In this document: in pieces, positions 43,860 through 54,510 of the stretch | Layout: each line of letters begins with the position of its first letter | Numbering within the stretch: the first letter of the stretch is position 1 | Origin: Strigamia acuminata | Lineage: Eukaryota; Arthropoda; Chilopoda; Geophilomorpha; Linotaeniidae | Length of the DNA: 64,000 nt | Assembly (NCBI GenBank): GCA_949358305.1 | Contig: OX442317.1 | Location: 9,492,186-9,556,185 of the forward strand | Direction: 5' to 3' | Translations under genes and position numbers: made by a program | Notes under the pieces: model-generated | The model's input: the letters and a program-made list of their open reading frames with translations, nothing else | Told to the model about the DNA's origin: nothing | The model's database searches: none

Positions 43860-44600
43860 GTGCAGTTTCAAACTCTGTTTGGTTTTGTTTGGTTTGGGTT
43901 TTTCTTCCCCCCCCCCCCCCCTCTCCCCTACGTTTTATTTGCATCTACAAGTATTTGCTTCTCATTAAATTACGTTTATTCATTTTCTCTTTCTTTCCAA
44001 ATGGGTAAACAGAAGACCTCGGCTAGACGCGTGTACCCGGCGCGTTGTTACTACGCGCGCGACCGAAGTGACTGGCCCAGCGTCTTGACCAATTATTAAT
44101 TCAAATGTTAATTTTTTATTTCGCTCTTCTTCTACCAACTGTCTTGCGCCGAGACCGCCGGTGTAGAGGCAGTGGCATCGCGCGCGGATTTGGTCGGACA
44201 GGATTGTCGCGGCCATCCGCTTCGCGTTTATGTTGGAGGACCTAAACTCGTTTTTGGACGATTGCCTTGGCGGTCGGTATGGTGGCGGAATCGACCACGG
44301 TGGCGGAATCGACCACGGTGGCGTGCAGGGAGATGGAGATGGAGGAGCCCCGAAACCATCCGAGAAGCTTTGCGTGCAGTGGCGGCGGCCACCTCGGTGG
44401 CCACCGCAATCGAATGCGTCGTTGGATTTGTCAATTTTTTTCTATTTTCATTCCAATTTTTACTCCAATTTTTTTATTCAATTTCTATTACAATTTTCAT
44501 TCGATTTTTATTCAATTTTTGTTTCAATCTTTATTCAATTTTTATTCAGATTTTCTCTCTAATTTTCGATTTGTTTTGTTTGTCTGTTTTGTTAAATAGA
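43860..44600. other. GC-rich stretch with possible decayed coding sequence
   Basis: The plus strand reads MGKQKTSARRVYPARCYYA... for 32 codons at 44001-44099. At 44220-44440, Ala/Val-rich helical codons appear in two different plus frames (VAESTTVAESTTVACRE in one, EALRAVAAATSVATAIE in the next). This may be a frame-broken copy of an Ala-rich gene like that at 30604. The same DNA is open on the minus strand. I cannot decide between strands. Confidence 0.25.
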
Positions 44601-45019
44601 AAAATAAAATAAAATAAACAAATCTTTGGATTTTTTATGTGGGCGTGTTTGAGTGGCGGTGGAGAAAATGGGATTATCTAGACCAAAAGAGAGAACAACG
44701 TGAGCACCCTGTTTGGTTACGTAATTGCTAGGGGCCACGCACATTCCAAGAAGGAGGGTAATAAAGAAAGGTCGTGTAAAGGCGATAAAAAAGGTAGACG
44801 TTTTGTTCCGCAACATCGCCCAAACGATAGAATAAACAAGCGGACGGATGGGCAGGGAGAAGAAAAGCACGCGCGCGATCAAACGCGGTGGGTAAAATGT
44901 CAGTTGATTCTATTAGTCAGTCCTGGTCGAGGAGCATGCTGTCTTTAACGATTGAATCGAGGATGGCACAAAGGAGATTCCGTACCTTGTGTGAGACAAG
45001 GTCTCCCATTGAAATCTGA

Positions 45020-45460
45020 AAATTTAAATCTGCAGTGGTGCGCCCCTGTCGGTTGAGCGAACGATTGAGACGAGTGGTCGAGGTTATCCGCAGCAGCCAA
45101 CTATTGTTTATTTTTTAACACACATCCATGTCTGCCCCTATTCATTGCGACGCGTCTAACCGACACATTTGGTTGGCCGGTGACTGCGCAACGCAGCGAG
45201 TCTGGGACATGAGACCAGACAGACACCGAAACCCTCCGGATCCCCGCGAAGGTCCGAAACGAACGGTTTGGAAGTGCTCGTGAATCTGGCGAACGCGGTG
45301 ATATGAATTCGCGTCATTTAGGACGATGCGACGCGCACCGAGAGATGAAATTTAAATCGTAAACCGATCGAAACGTTTACGATCTTCGTTTCACACAACA
45401 CCTAATACGACAATGCAATTAATGGTTGGAGTACACGATGTGAAATTAATTTCACGAATC
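45020..45460 (-). repeat. Copy of repeat family R, reverse orientation
   Basis: On the reverse strand it shows the blocks around CGGAGGGTTTCGGTGTCTG and AAACGTTTCGATCGGTTTACG found at 9,4 kb and 16,0 kb. The terminal hairpin is not preserved. Confidence 0.5.
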
Positions 45461-45529
45461 GGGGAATCAATTTCTATTTTCTTCTCTCTACGTATCATTT
45501 TTATCCTGTAGTCTTTGTGCGTCTTTTCG

Positions 45530-45755
45530 TTTTTTCCTTGAAATCAGGTTTTCGTGAAACCTGATCCTGGGGTTATCCATGCGTCACATCCGCCTGGTAG
45601 GTTATTTTTTCCTCGAAATCAGGTTTTCGTGAAACCTGACCCTGGGGTTATCCACGCGTCACATCTGACCGGTATGTTGTTTTTTTCTTCGAAATCAGGT
45701 TTTCGTGAAACTTGATCCTGGGGTTATTCACGCGTCACATCCGCCCGGTAGGTTC
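45530..45755 (+). repeat. Three 75-76-bp tandem repeats, each with a perfect hairpin
   Basis: Each unit has ATCAGGTTT, a short TCGTG loop and AAACCTGAT (the third unit has one mismatch), then a CCTGGGGTTATYCAYGCGTC block. Units begin at 45541, 45616 and 45692. Confidence 0.85.
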
Positions 45756-46118
45756 ACGACGCGCGATCACGAGATAATATTGTTTGCCGACGCGCGCATC
45801 ATATTCGAGCGTGCGTGTAGCCCGTTCCCCGCGATCACATTGCGACGCAAAGTCGTCCACGACTCCAATGTGCATCCGCGCGTGGTCGCGCTGCAATACG
45901 GAATGCGCTCACGACTCCAATGCACGGTTTTTGGGCGTTTATTAAACATTTTTTGACGTTATTACGTGTGATCGCGCGTATATTTTGTTGACGAGAAAGA
46001 AAAAAAAAAATTCCTCAAAAGCCGGACCAAGGTTTCGATACAGTACGCTAATTTATCTTTTATTTTTGCAATGTGTGCGCGTCCAATACAAGCATAAAAC
46101 TAGCGCGAGAATACCGCG

Positions 46119-46313
46119 ATGGACGACCGATCGCAACTGCCGTTCCGCATGGCGTTTGTCCATCTCCCGACCTGGAAGGAGAGAAAAATAGAACGCCAAT
46201 TCGGTCTCAGTCCTGCCAACGGGACCCGACAGTCAGTGGCTAAAAAGCACACCAGACAACAGGTGATACACGAAATCAACGACAGGTGTCCCAAACTTTT
46301 CACACAATCATGA
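46119..46313 (+). CDS. Single-exon basic protein, 64 aa, unrecognised
   Basis: Reads MDDRSQLPFRMAFVHLPTW and ends in a basic, Gln/His-containing stretch before TGA. The start has a G after ATG and no upstream ATG nearby. It has no recognisable domain. Codon usage (many third-position C/G) is like that of the neighbouring exons. It may be the last exon of a longer gene, since no poly-pyrimidine acceptor or leader could be fixed. Confidence 0.4.
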   Translation: MDDRSQLPFRMAFVHLPTWKERKIERQFGLSPANGTRQSVAKKHTRQQVIHEINDRCPKLFTQS

Positions 46314-46479
46314 TTGTTCCACAAAGCCGAACCGAACACGACAAATAATTTAACAAACAAACAGTAATAACAACGATGTTAAACCACTTGTTTGATGATG
46401 AAATTGTACGACAACTACTATTTATTTATTTAATTAAAACATAACAACACACGAAAGAAGAAATAAAGAAAAAGAAAAA

Positions 46480-46566
46480 AATAAAATAAAATTAAATAAA
46501 ATAAAATAAAATAAAATAAAATAAAATAAAATAAAATAAAATAAAATAAAATAAAATAAAATAAAA
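46480..46566. repeat. (AAAAT)n microsatellite
   Basis: A continuous TAAAA tract just downstream of the minus-strand gene's stop codon. Confidence 0.9.
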
Positions 46567-46582
46567 AATTCGAATGATCTGT

Positions 46583-48018
46583 CTAGTCGACATTGTCATC
46601 GTCATCATCTTCACCATCGTCACTATCACCATCGTCACTATCACCATCGTCACTATCAACATCGTCACCGTCGTCGTCATCATCAATTACCCTCTGAAAA
46701 GAAAGAAAAAATAAGAGAAACAATCAAAAAAGGTGGATGCGCACCAAACATGTTTACCGGTTGGCAGACCCGTTGCTGAAACTTGTACAGCGATTCGACA
46801 GACTTGATCGAAGTCAACGCCATCAAATCGACACACTGAAAATTATCAAACAAAAATGAATGTACATGAAAGGTCGAAAAGTGGTCGCGCGCGTCATCGT
46901 GCGTTTTATTCTTACCTTGCCAGACAATTTCTTTAACACGGATTCGACCGTGTCCGCCGCAATAGACGATAAAAGAATGCCACCATCGCGCGTTTTCTCG
47001 GCGACCGGTTCGACATCATCCCGCTCCCGCTGCTCCCGTTCCCCTGATCTCGCCTCCGCCACCTCCACTTCACCCATAGCCACTTCAACTTCCGCTTCCA
47101 CTCCATCCACGTCCACCTCTCTATCCTCCTCAGTTATCTCCACCTCCACTTCCATATCATACACATCTGTATCGACCCAGTCCAGGTCGCTTTCCATCCG
47201 CTTCAACTTCTTCTCCATTGATCTCAACCGACCTATCATCTCCTTCCTGCCACGCCACCTCCAACCCATGTACTCTTCGATCCTCTCAATTCGTTTGGTT
47301 GTCCCCGTGAATCTCTTTGCTAGAGTCCACGCGATCTGCCTGGCTTTTTTCACCGCCCCCGCCACCGTCTTTTTCTCGCGCTGCGGCGGTGGCAGCAGTG
47401 GCGACGCCTCTCCTCGACACGACTTGAAAGAGAGAAAAAAGACAAACGGATAAAAAAAAAAAAAAAAACAAAAAAAAAAAAAACGGATGAACAAATAAAT
47501 AGATTGATGACAAATAAAGCAAACGAACGAATCAGTACCTCGTTAACTTGCGCCGGGTCTTCCATCTCTCCATCACCCACTAAACAAGCGCGTTTAGATG
47601 GAATAGGATCCATTTTTGACGGCGTGTCGGTCAATGGCACAGCGGACGACAAATTCGATGTAGTCGTCGTTTCCTCTTCCCCATCCCCTCCAATCTCTCT
47701 GTTTTTCTCCGTAGCAACCTGTAAAAAAAGAAAAAAAAAAAAAAAAAAAAAAAAAAGTGAGGAAGATGGAGGTTATATAAATGAATAAAACCTGAACAAA
47801 GGAAAACGAATGGGACGTAAACTCAGTTTCGATCTCTGTTAACGACGGACGAAACGTCCAATGGACGTTAGTCACACGCATCACCTCGCTCACTCGCTCA
47901 CTCATTCACTCATTCGCTCACTCACTCACTCGGGACTGTACGTTTGACAAAAATTCGTGATAAAAATTACCCCAATTACATTAAAATCTTCTATCAATTG
48001 TGGTACTAAGGCGTCCAT
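46583..48018 (-). CDS. Five-exon acidic coiled-coil protein, 307 aa
   Basis: I do not recognise the family. Exons: 48018-47971, 47718-47539, 47422-46916, 46835-46758, 46693-46583; all four introns are phase 0 and the frame closes at TAG. The start reads MDALVPQLIEDFNVIG. Exon 2 has a Thr/Ser-rich part and a basic IPSKRAC patch. Exon 3 has basic helices (VAGAVKKARQIAW, TTKRIERIEEYMGW, LRSMEKKLKRMESDLDWV), then alternating acid/hydrophobic residues (VEVEITEEDREVDVDG). Exon 5 is a repetitive Asp/Ser tail (DSDDGDSDDGDSDDG). It resembles the two-exon coiled-coil genes at 14430 and 32677 in layout, but not clearly in sequence. AATAAA for the minus strand is near 46420-46436. Confidence 0.6.
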
Positions 48019-48800
48019 GATGTCGGGTGGTTAGTTCTGCATCCAGGAGGCATAGACAAGACCAATCACGACTCTGCTCATTGTTGGCCAATCAAATCGC
48101 TTCGTACGATGGCGCCAAATTCGATTGTTGGACTGCTTTCTATCGTGTTTTAGAGATTTTTGAGAGAAATCTTACGACGAGAAAACTCTTCTCTTTTTTT
48201 TTCCATGGAAAGACACACGGGTTAACCACCAAAAATATTTATTTATTTATTTACGTGTGTTTTGTAGACGACGCGTCTTCTATCGCGTGACACACGCGTG
48301 TAAAAGCTAAGTTCGCGCGTTCGACATGTGAATGCAAAACGTTGACCATACGTCGCCGCGCGCGTCGCCGCGCCGCAAGTGGACGAATTCCCCGAAATCG
48401 CGCGAACGCCGAAAGTTGAAAATATTCAACTTTGACGCGCGCGACCACTCGTTGCCACCTTTGTTTTCCAGTGAAATCATTGATTTTTACATTGAAAACA
48501 GTCACATTCTATTGAAATGAATTGTTTTCACGTCAAAACAATACACGAAAAACAATACAAGAAAAAAAGAGTTCATAAACAAATACAATCCTTTCGACGG
48601 TGCGCGTGGAAATTACATGCCGCTCAATGCTCGCCTGCTGCGGCCGGGGAGATTGCAATTTCCCGTCGAGCAAGCAAACACAAAAACCCACCAAATTTTC
48701 AACTTTTCCCATTTTAAAAAACAATTAAATATTCTTTAAATTAATAATCAACAATGAAATACCAAAAAAAATCAATTCTTAAGCAACTTAACAATTTTTG
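48019..48800. other. Intergenic stretch without a recognised gene
   Basis: CpG-rich at 48290-48440, AT-rich beyond 48700. Short open frames at 48332-48520 and 48517-48717 have no supporting features. Confidence 0.35.
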
Positions 48801-48805
48801 TTTTT

Positions 48806-49085
48806 GTGCTGCATGGGAACCAAAAAATTGGTTGACGCGAGCTTGTGACATGCGCTGCACAGCCTCGCGAATCCTAAGTGCGTCCTCAGCCATACGCGTC
48901 GGCCTTGACGCGCGCGTTTAGACGCGCACATGTGAACTTAGCTTTGTGCGCGTCCAGATGCGCTCGTCTAGACGACCGCGTCAGGGCCGACGCGTATAGT
49001 TGTGGATGCCTCTAGGATTCGTGAGGCTGTGCAGCGCGTGTCATAAGCGCGTCTCAATTAATTTTTTTTATTCCCATGCTGCACG
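48806..49085. mobile_element. Palindromic MITE-like element, 280 bp
   Basis: The ends TGCTGCATGGGAA and TTCCCATGCTGCA are inverse copies. Inner arms match over about 78 bp at roughly 80 percent, for example GCGCTGCACAGCCTC / GAGGCTGTGCAGCGC and ATACGCGTCGGCC / GGCCGACGCGTAT. There is no coding capacity. Confidence 0.75.
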
Positions 49086-49550
49086 TCGTTTTGAATTAAC
49101 AATACTCGAAAATAGTCGTTTTAACTTTGAAAATAATTGTTTTAATTTCGAAAATATTCGCTTTCATATCAAAGTGTCCATTCTCACGCTATATAATGTT
49201 TAATACGTAATTTTATTATAAAAAATTTCCAATGTATAAACTTTATTTCTGTTTTCAGTTTCCTGATATGATTAAAGAAAATCCTAAATATTATTTCCAA
49301 ACATTTATCAAATTCTTTTCAAAAGCAGTTGTGGAGGCGTCTACTACGAACGTGTCATCGTGGGCGTCAAATTTGAATATTTTTAACTTTCTGCGTTTGC
49401 ACGAATTCGCAGAATTCGTCCACTGGCATCGTGGCGACGCATGGTCGACATTTTGTATTCATATGTGACGCGCACTCTATTTACTCACGTAGAACACACG
49501 AATCGCGCGCGTCAACGCGCACATGTAAATTTAGTTTCACTGAATCGCGT

Positions 49551-50398
49551 ACGAGTTTTTCTCTTTTTCAACGCGGAATCGTATTCGACTCGCTTTCTAG
49601 TCGAGTACGAGTTTTTCCCTTTTTCAACGCGAAATCGTATTCGACTCGCTTTCGAGTCGAGTACGAGTTTTGCCCTTCTTCAACGCGAAATCGTATTCGA
49701 CTCGTTTTCGAGTCGAGTACGAGTTTTGCCCTTCTTCAACGCGAAATCGTATTCGACTCGCTTTCGAGTCGAGTACGAGTTTTGCCCTTCTTCAACGCGA
49801 AATCGTATTCGACTCGCTTTCGAGTCGAGTACGAGTTTTGCCCTTCTTCAACGCGAAATCGTATTCGACTCGTTTTCGAGTCGAGTACGAGTTTTGCCCT
49901 TCTTCAACGCGAAATCGTATTCGACTCGTTTTCGAGTCGAGTACGAGTTTTGCCCTTCTTCAACGCGAAATCGTATTCGACTCGTTTTCGAGTCGAGTAC
50001 GAGTTTTGCCCTTCTTCAACGCGAAATCGTATTCGACTCGCTTTCGAGTCGAGTACGAGTTTTGCCCTTCTTCAACGCGAAATCGTATTCGACTCGTTTT
50101 CGAGTCGAGTACGAGTTTTGCCCTTCTTCAACGCGAAATCGTATTCGACTCGCTTTCGAGTCGAGTACGAGTTTTGCCCTTCTTCAACGCGAAATCGTAT
50201 TCGACTCGTTTTCGAGTCGAGTACGAGTTTTGCCCTTCTTCAACGCGAAATCGTATTCGACTCGTTTTCGAGTCGAGTACGAGTTTTGCCCTTCTTCAAC
50301 GCGAAATCGTATTCGACTCGCTTTCGAGTCGAGTACGAGTTTTGCCCTTCTTCAACGCGAAATCGTATTCGACTCGCTTTCGAGTCGAATACGAGATA
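49551..50398 (+). repeat. 56-bp tandem repeat array, left arm (about 15 units)
   Basis: Each unit contains TTCGACTCG, a TTTT or CTTT spacer and CGAGTCGAG, a 28-bp imperfect palindrome, then TTTTGCCCTTCTTCAACGCG. Open reading frames across the array are by-products of the repeat (three units equal 56 codons). Confidence 0.95.
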
Positions 50399-51548
50399 GT
50401 CGATGACCCGTTCCCGGACTTTGACTCGTACGACTCGTATTCGAGATGTATTCGAGATGTATTCGAATCGTATTCGAGTCGTATTCGAGATGGTCGATGA
50501 TTTCCACTCGCTCGTATACGCGTTGTATACGAGCTCGTATTTTGATCGTAATCGTAAACGAATCGTTTACAAGTCGTATACGAGTTGTATACGACGTGTA
50601 TACACCTCGTATACGAACGAAGTTTGGAAAATCCACCGGATACTTACTACGACATGAAAACACATAGTAGTCACATACGTCTTATTTGGAAATTGTGTTT
50701 TCCCAAACTTCGTTCGTATACGAGGTGTATACACGTCGTATACAACTTGTATACGACTTGTAAACGATTCGTTTACGATTACGATCAAAATACGAGCTCG
50801 TATACAACGCGTATACGAGCGAGTGGAAATCATCGACCATCTCGAATGCGACTCGAATACGATTCGAATACATCTCGAATACATCTCGTTTTCGAGTCGA
50901 GTACGAATTTTGCCCTTCTTCAACGCGAAATCGTATTCGATTCGCTTTCGAATCGTATACGAGATGGTCGATGATTTTTGTTTCCCGGACTTTGATTCGT
51001 ATTCGAGTTGTTACGAGTTCGTATTTTGATCGTATTCGTATTCGAATCGAATTCGAATCGTATTCGAATCGAATACGAATCGAATTCGAGTCGTATTCGA
51101 GATGGTCGATGATTTCCACTCGCTCGTATACGCGTTGTATACGAGCTCGTATTTTGATCGTAATCGTAAACGAGTCGTTTACAAGTCGTATACGAGTTGT
51201 ATACGACGTGTATACACCTCGTATACGAACGAAGTTTGGAAAATCCACCGGATACTTACTACGACATGAAAACACATAGTAGTCACATACGTCTTATTTG
51301 GAAATTGTGTTTTCACAAACTTCGTTCGTATACGAGGTGTATACACGTCGTATACAACTCGTATACGACTTGTAAACGATTCGTTTACGATTACGATCAA
51401 AATACGAGCTCGTATACAACGCGTATACGAGCGAGTGGAAATCATCGACCATCTCGAATACGACTCGAATACGATTCGAATACATCTCGAATACATCTCG
51501 AATACGAGTCGTACGAGTCAAAGTCCGGGAACGGGTCATCGACTATCT
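50391..51548. repeat. Core of the composite palindrome: two nested hairpin domains
   Basis: 50391-50452 and 51487-51548 are inverse copies. Inside lie two palindromes (about 50480-50850 and 51100-51455) of TATACGAG-type sequence. Each encloses the same roughly 100-bp unique centre (AATCCACCGGATACTTACTA and on). Confidence 0.9.
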
Positions 51549-52232
51549 CGTATTCGACTCGAAAACGAGTCGAATACGATTTCGCGTTGAAGAAGGGCAA
51601 AATTCGCATTCGACTCGAAAACGAGTCGAATACGAATTCGCATTCGACTCGAAAACGAGTCGAATACGATTTCGCGTTGAAGAAGGGCAAAACTCGTACT
51701 CGACTCGAAAACGAGTCGAATACGATTTCGCGTTGGAGAAGGGCAAAACTCGTACTCGACTCGAAAACGAGTCGAATACGATTTCGCGTTGAAGAAGGGC
51801 AAAATTCGCATTCGACTCGAAAACGAGTCGAATACGATTTCGCGTTGAAGAAGGGCAAAACTCGCATTCGACTAGAAAACGAGTCGAATACGATTTCGCG
51901 TTGTAGAAAGGGCAAAACTCGTACTCGACTCGAAAGCGAGTCGAATACGATTTCGCGTTGAAGAAGGGCAAAACTCGTACTCGACTCGAAAACGAGTCGA
52001 ATACGATTTCGCGTTGGAGAAGGGCAAAACTCGTACTCGACTCGAAAACGAGTCGAATACGATTTTGCGTTGAAGAAGGGCAAAATTCGCATTCGACTCG
52101 AAAACGAGTCGAATACGATTTCGCGTTGAAGAAGGGCAAAACTCGCATTCGACTAGAAAACGAGTCGAATACGATTTCGCGTTGAAGAAGGGCAAAACTC
52201 GTACTCGACTAGAAAGCGAGTCGAATACGAGA
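51549..52232 (-). repeat. 56-bp tandem repeat array, right arm (about 12 units)
   Basis: The same 56-bp unit as the left arm in reverse orientation, with slightly more variation (GCATTCG variants, one CTAGAAA variant group). Confidence 0.95.
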
Positions 52233-52268
52233 TCATTTTTTGATCTGGGTCGTGAATGCGTCCGTATG

Positions 52269-53187
52269 TCACGCGAAGGCGTGTTGGAGTCGATTCCGAG
52301 TTCGTATTCCATCTTGAACGCGCATTGGAGACGTAAACCAGTTTATTTTACCCACTCTCGCTCGATCCCGCTTCATCGCTCCTTGTCGCTCCTGTGAAAA
52401 AAAATACATGAGAATGTGCAGAAATGAACCTTCCAATACTCACATGAAAATTGACAACCTTGACACAAAACAGTCTATTGACACTCCCAACACCACCCCG
52501 GACGTTTTCCGGAAGAGTTTGGTCCACCCGGAATCCCCAGAATAGTCGCCCCCGAAATGCGGATTTCGCGGAAGCCAATCCGCGGAAAGGATATGTTGAC
52601 GGTGCGACGGTCGCCTTGTCAGCCACAAGTTTCTGTACAAGGGTCAGTAAAGCTGTCGACGGATCTTCCTTCACTCCATGGGCTTCATAAAGCTGAACTC
52701 TTTCCATCAAATCATCCATAGCTGTAGGAAAAACTGTCATCAACCTGTCTTTTATCGGCCGTTTCATAGCCTGATAGACATAGTTGATTTTCTGGGTTTC
52801 ACTGAGGGCTGGTCTGGCAAATGAACACAAGTGGAGAACTTTCTTAATAAAGTCAATGGCTGTCCCTTCTTCATGCTTAAGGGCGTGTAGGGTATTGAGG
52901 ACGTGCTCGGGCCTACGGCGGAATTTTTTCTGCAATGCTGCTTTCCATTCGTCCCAAGCCCAGCTAGGGTTAGCTTGTAGCTGCTCGACGTACCAGGAGA
53001 GCGCATCTTCCTTCATTACTATCGGCAGATGCTTGGCACGTTCCGTATCCGTAGCAACAATCGCTTCATAACCAACAATCCATTCGTCAATGTTCCCCGT
53101 TTTGGTATCATAATTGACTGGATTGCGCTTTTGCACTACTAGTCCTTTTAATAGGGTTTCCAACGTTGCAGTTGAACTAGTCGCCAT
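52269..53187 (-). CDS. Retrotransposon Gag (Ty3/gypsy-like capsid), possibly with a 52-bp intron
   Basis: The start at 53187 (AAGATGG context) gives MATSSTATLETLLKGLVV. Capsid-type sequence follows: DEWIVGYEAIV, EDALSWYVEQL, WDEWKAALQKKFRRRPEHV, EGTAIDFIKKVL and a helical tail. Read without splicing it ends at 52348 (279 aa; 344 aa from the more distal ATG at 53382). A GTGAGT at 52443 and TTTTTTTCACAG at 52392 would remove 52 bp in phase 0 and add 40 codons, ending at 52269. No protease, reverse transcriptase or integrase follows, because the sequence passes straight into the palindrome. It is either a truncated gypsy element or a captured gag gene. Its LTR is upstream at 53967-54510. Confidence 0.6.
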
Positions 53188-53966
53188 CTTGACTTCTTCT
53201 AGAGGTTCACTATCCTCTGGTTCTATCTCACTATCCAAATGTTCATCAGACTTGAATTCTGTTGTTAATGTGTAGTGTCGCTCTCTGTCTTCCGCAATTA
53301 TACTTGATGATTTCTTGCGAAATGTTATATTTGAAGGATCCAGCTTCAATATGGATCCACTCCAACCATAGAAGGCACACACTCACAAAACACAAATTCA
53401 CCTCACCTGTGAAACACTAATCACTAAAACACTTTCACCATGCTAAGGAGAAAAGAAAATAATTCATAATATTATTACTTATAACTGTGCATGAGTTAAA
53501 ATTGTTTTAAAACTATTTACAATTCTTAAAATTATTCAAAATATTTATAACCTTAAAATGATTTATCATTAAAACTAGGTTTTAATTCTAAAATACTGTT
53601 TAATTGTTTTCAACTAATTAAATATTCAGTAACATGCAAACTCATTTAACATTCATGCTCAGTTTCAACTCAAACACTTAAATATTCAACACTTTTACAC
53701 AAGATAATTAAATATTCAACATTTTTACACAAAATAATCAAATATTCATTCCCAATTCTCAATTTTCACACTAAAATTGATTTTCACAAGTCTCTTAATT
53801 TGCTTTCAAATCTGATAATATTATAGGCAATTTGCTTTATCTACCTTACTCATTTTCAGGGACAAATTTTCAACTATTTTACTCAAAATTCCAGATTTTT
53901 ACTAACATTTTAGCTCTTAAATAAAGCAATTATACAGGGACTTTCAAATCCGCATCTCCACCACTT
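53188..53966 (-). other. Untranslated leader of the gag element
   Basis: AT-rich sequence between the LTR and gag. Next to the LTR, the reverse strand reads AAGTGGTGGAGATGCGGATT, a plausible tRNA primer-binding site beginning TGG. Confidence 0.5.
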
Positions 53967-54510
53967 TGTTACGTGTGGGTTGGGGTGATCCACACACATA
54001 ACAAATGCTAATTAATTTAGCAAAGACCTTGAAATCCTTTAGGTGAAATGATTGAGAGAACTGATTTATCATTTAAATAAATCTCTTTTATTCTATGGGA
54101 TTTATTACAAACTTAACAAAATCAAATGATAAACATAATCCTTTATTTTACATAAACATAAAGCAAGAAAGCAAGAATGATAATCAAATTATATCTCTAT
54201 GAATTTGGAAAGGCGGGGTGGGACCAAGCGCTGTGTGCGCTGGTCCACAGAAGCCTTTACTTACCATGTTAACTGTTTGAGGCTCAGAACATTTCTGCTC
54301 TCTCAAACCCACTTAGCTCACCAGGTAAACTCTGGGTCCACCCCCGCTCTACTTGATTGATTAGTCCAGTTGCCCTGTGCATAATTAACACAGTGACAAC
54401 TGGTGAGCGGATTTGGAAACTCCAGTGTGCCTAGTGAGAGCTTTCAGAATTAATTCTCTAAACAGAGCGTTTAGGCCCGCTGTCGTACAGCGAGGTCTGC
54501 GCTCGTAACA
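53967..54510 (-). repeat. LTR of the gag element, 544 bp
   Basis: The ends TGTTACG and CGTAACA are inverse of each other. On the reverse strand it reads TGTTACGAGCGCAGACC... and contains AATAAA-like boxes. Only this copy is seen; the other end of the element is missing. Confidence 0.65.

Noticed and set aside
49431-50500. Long plus-strand open frames of about 320 codons with FFNAKSYSTRFRVEYEF-type repeats
   Set aside because: They follow from a 56-bp repeat without stops in several frames. The same protein appears in all three frames, and the mirror array gives the same on the other strand.
49551-52232. A CRISPR array
   Set aside because: The units are directly tandem without unique spacers, in an animal genome, and are mirrored as an inverted array.
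51197-52312. Open frames on both strands over the right array
   Set aside because: Repeat artefacts of the inverse array; no start context or splice pattern like the real genes.
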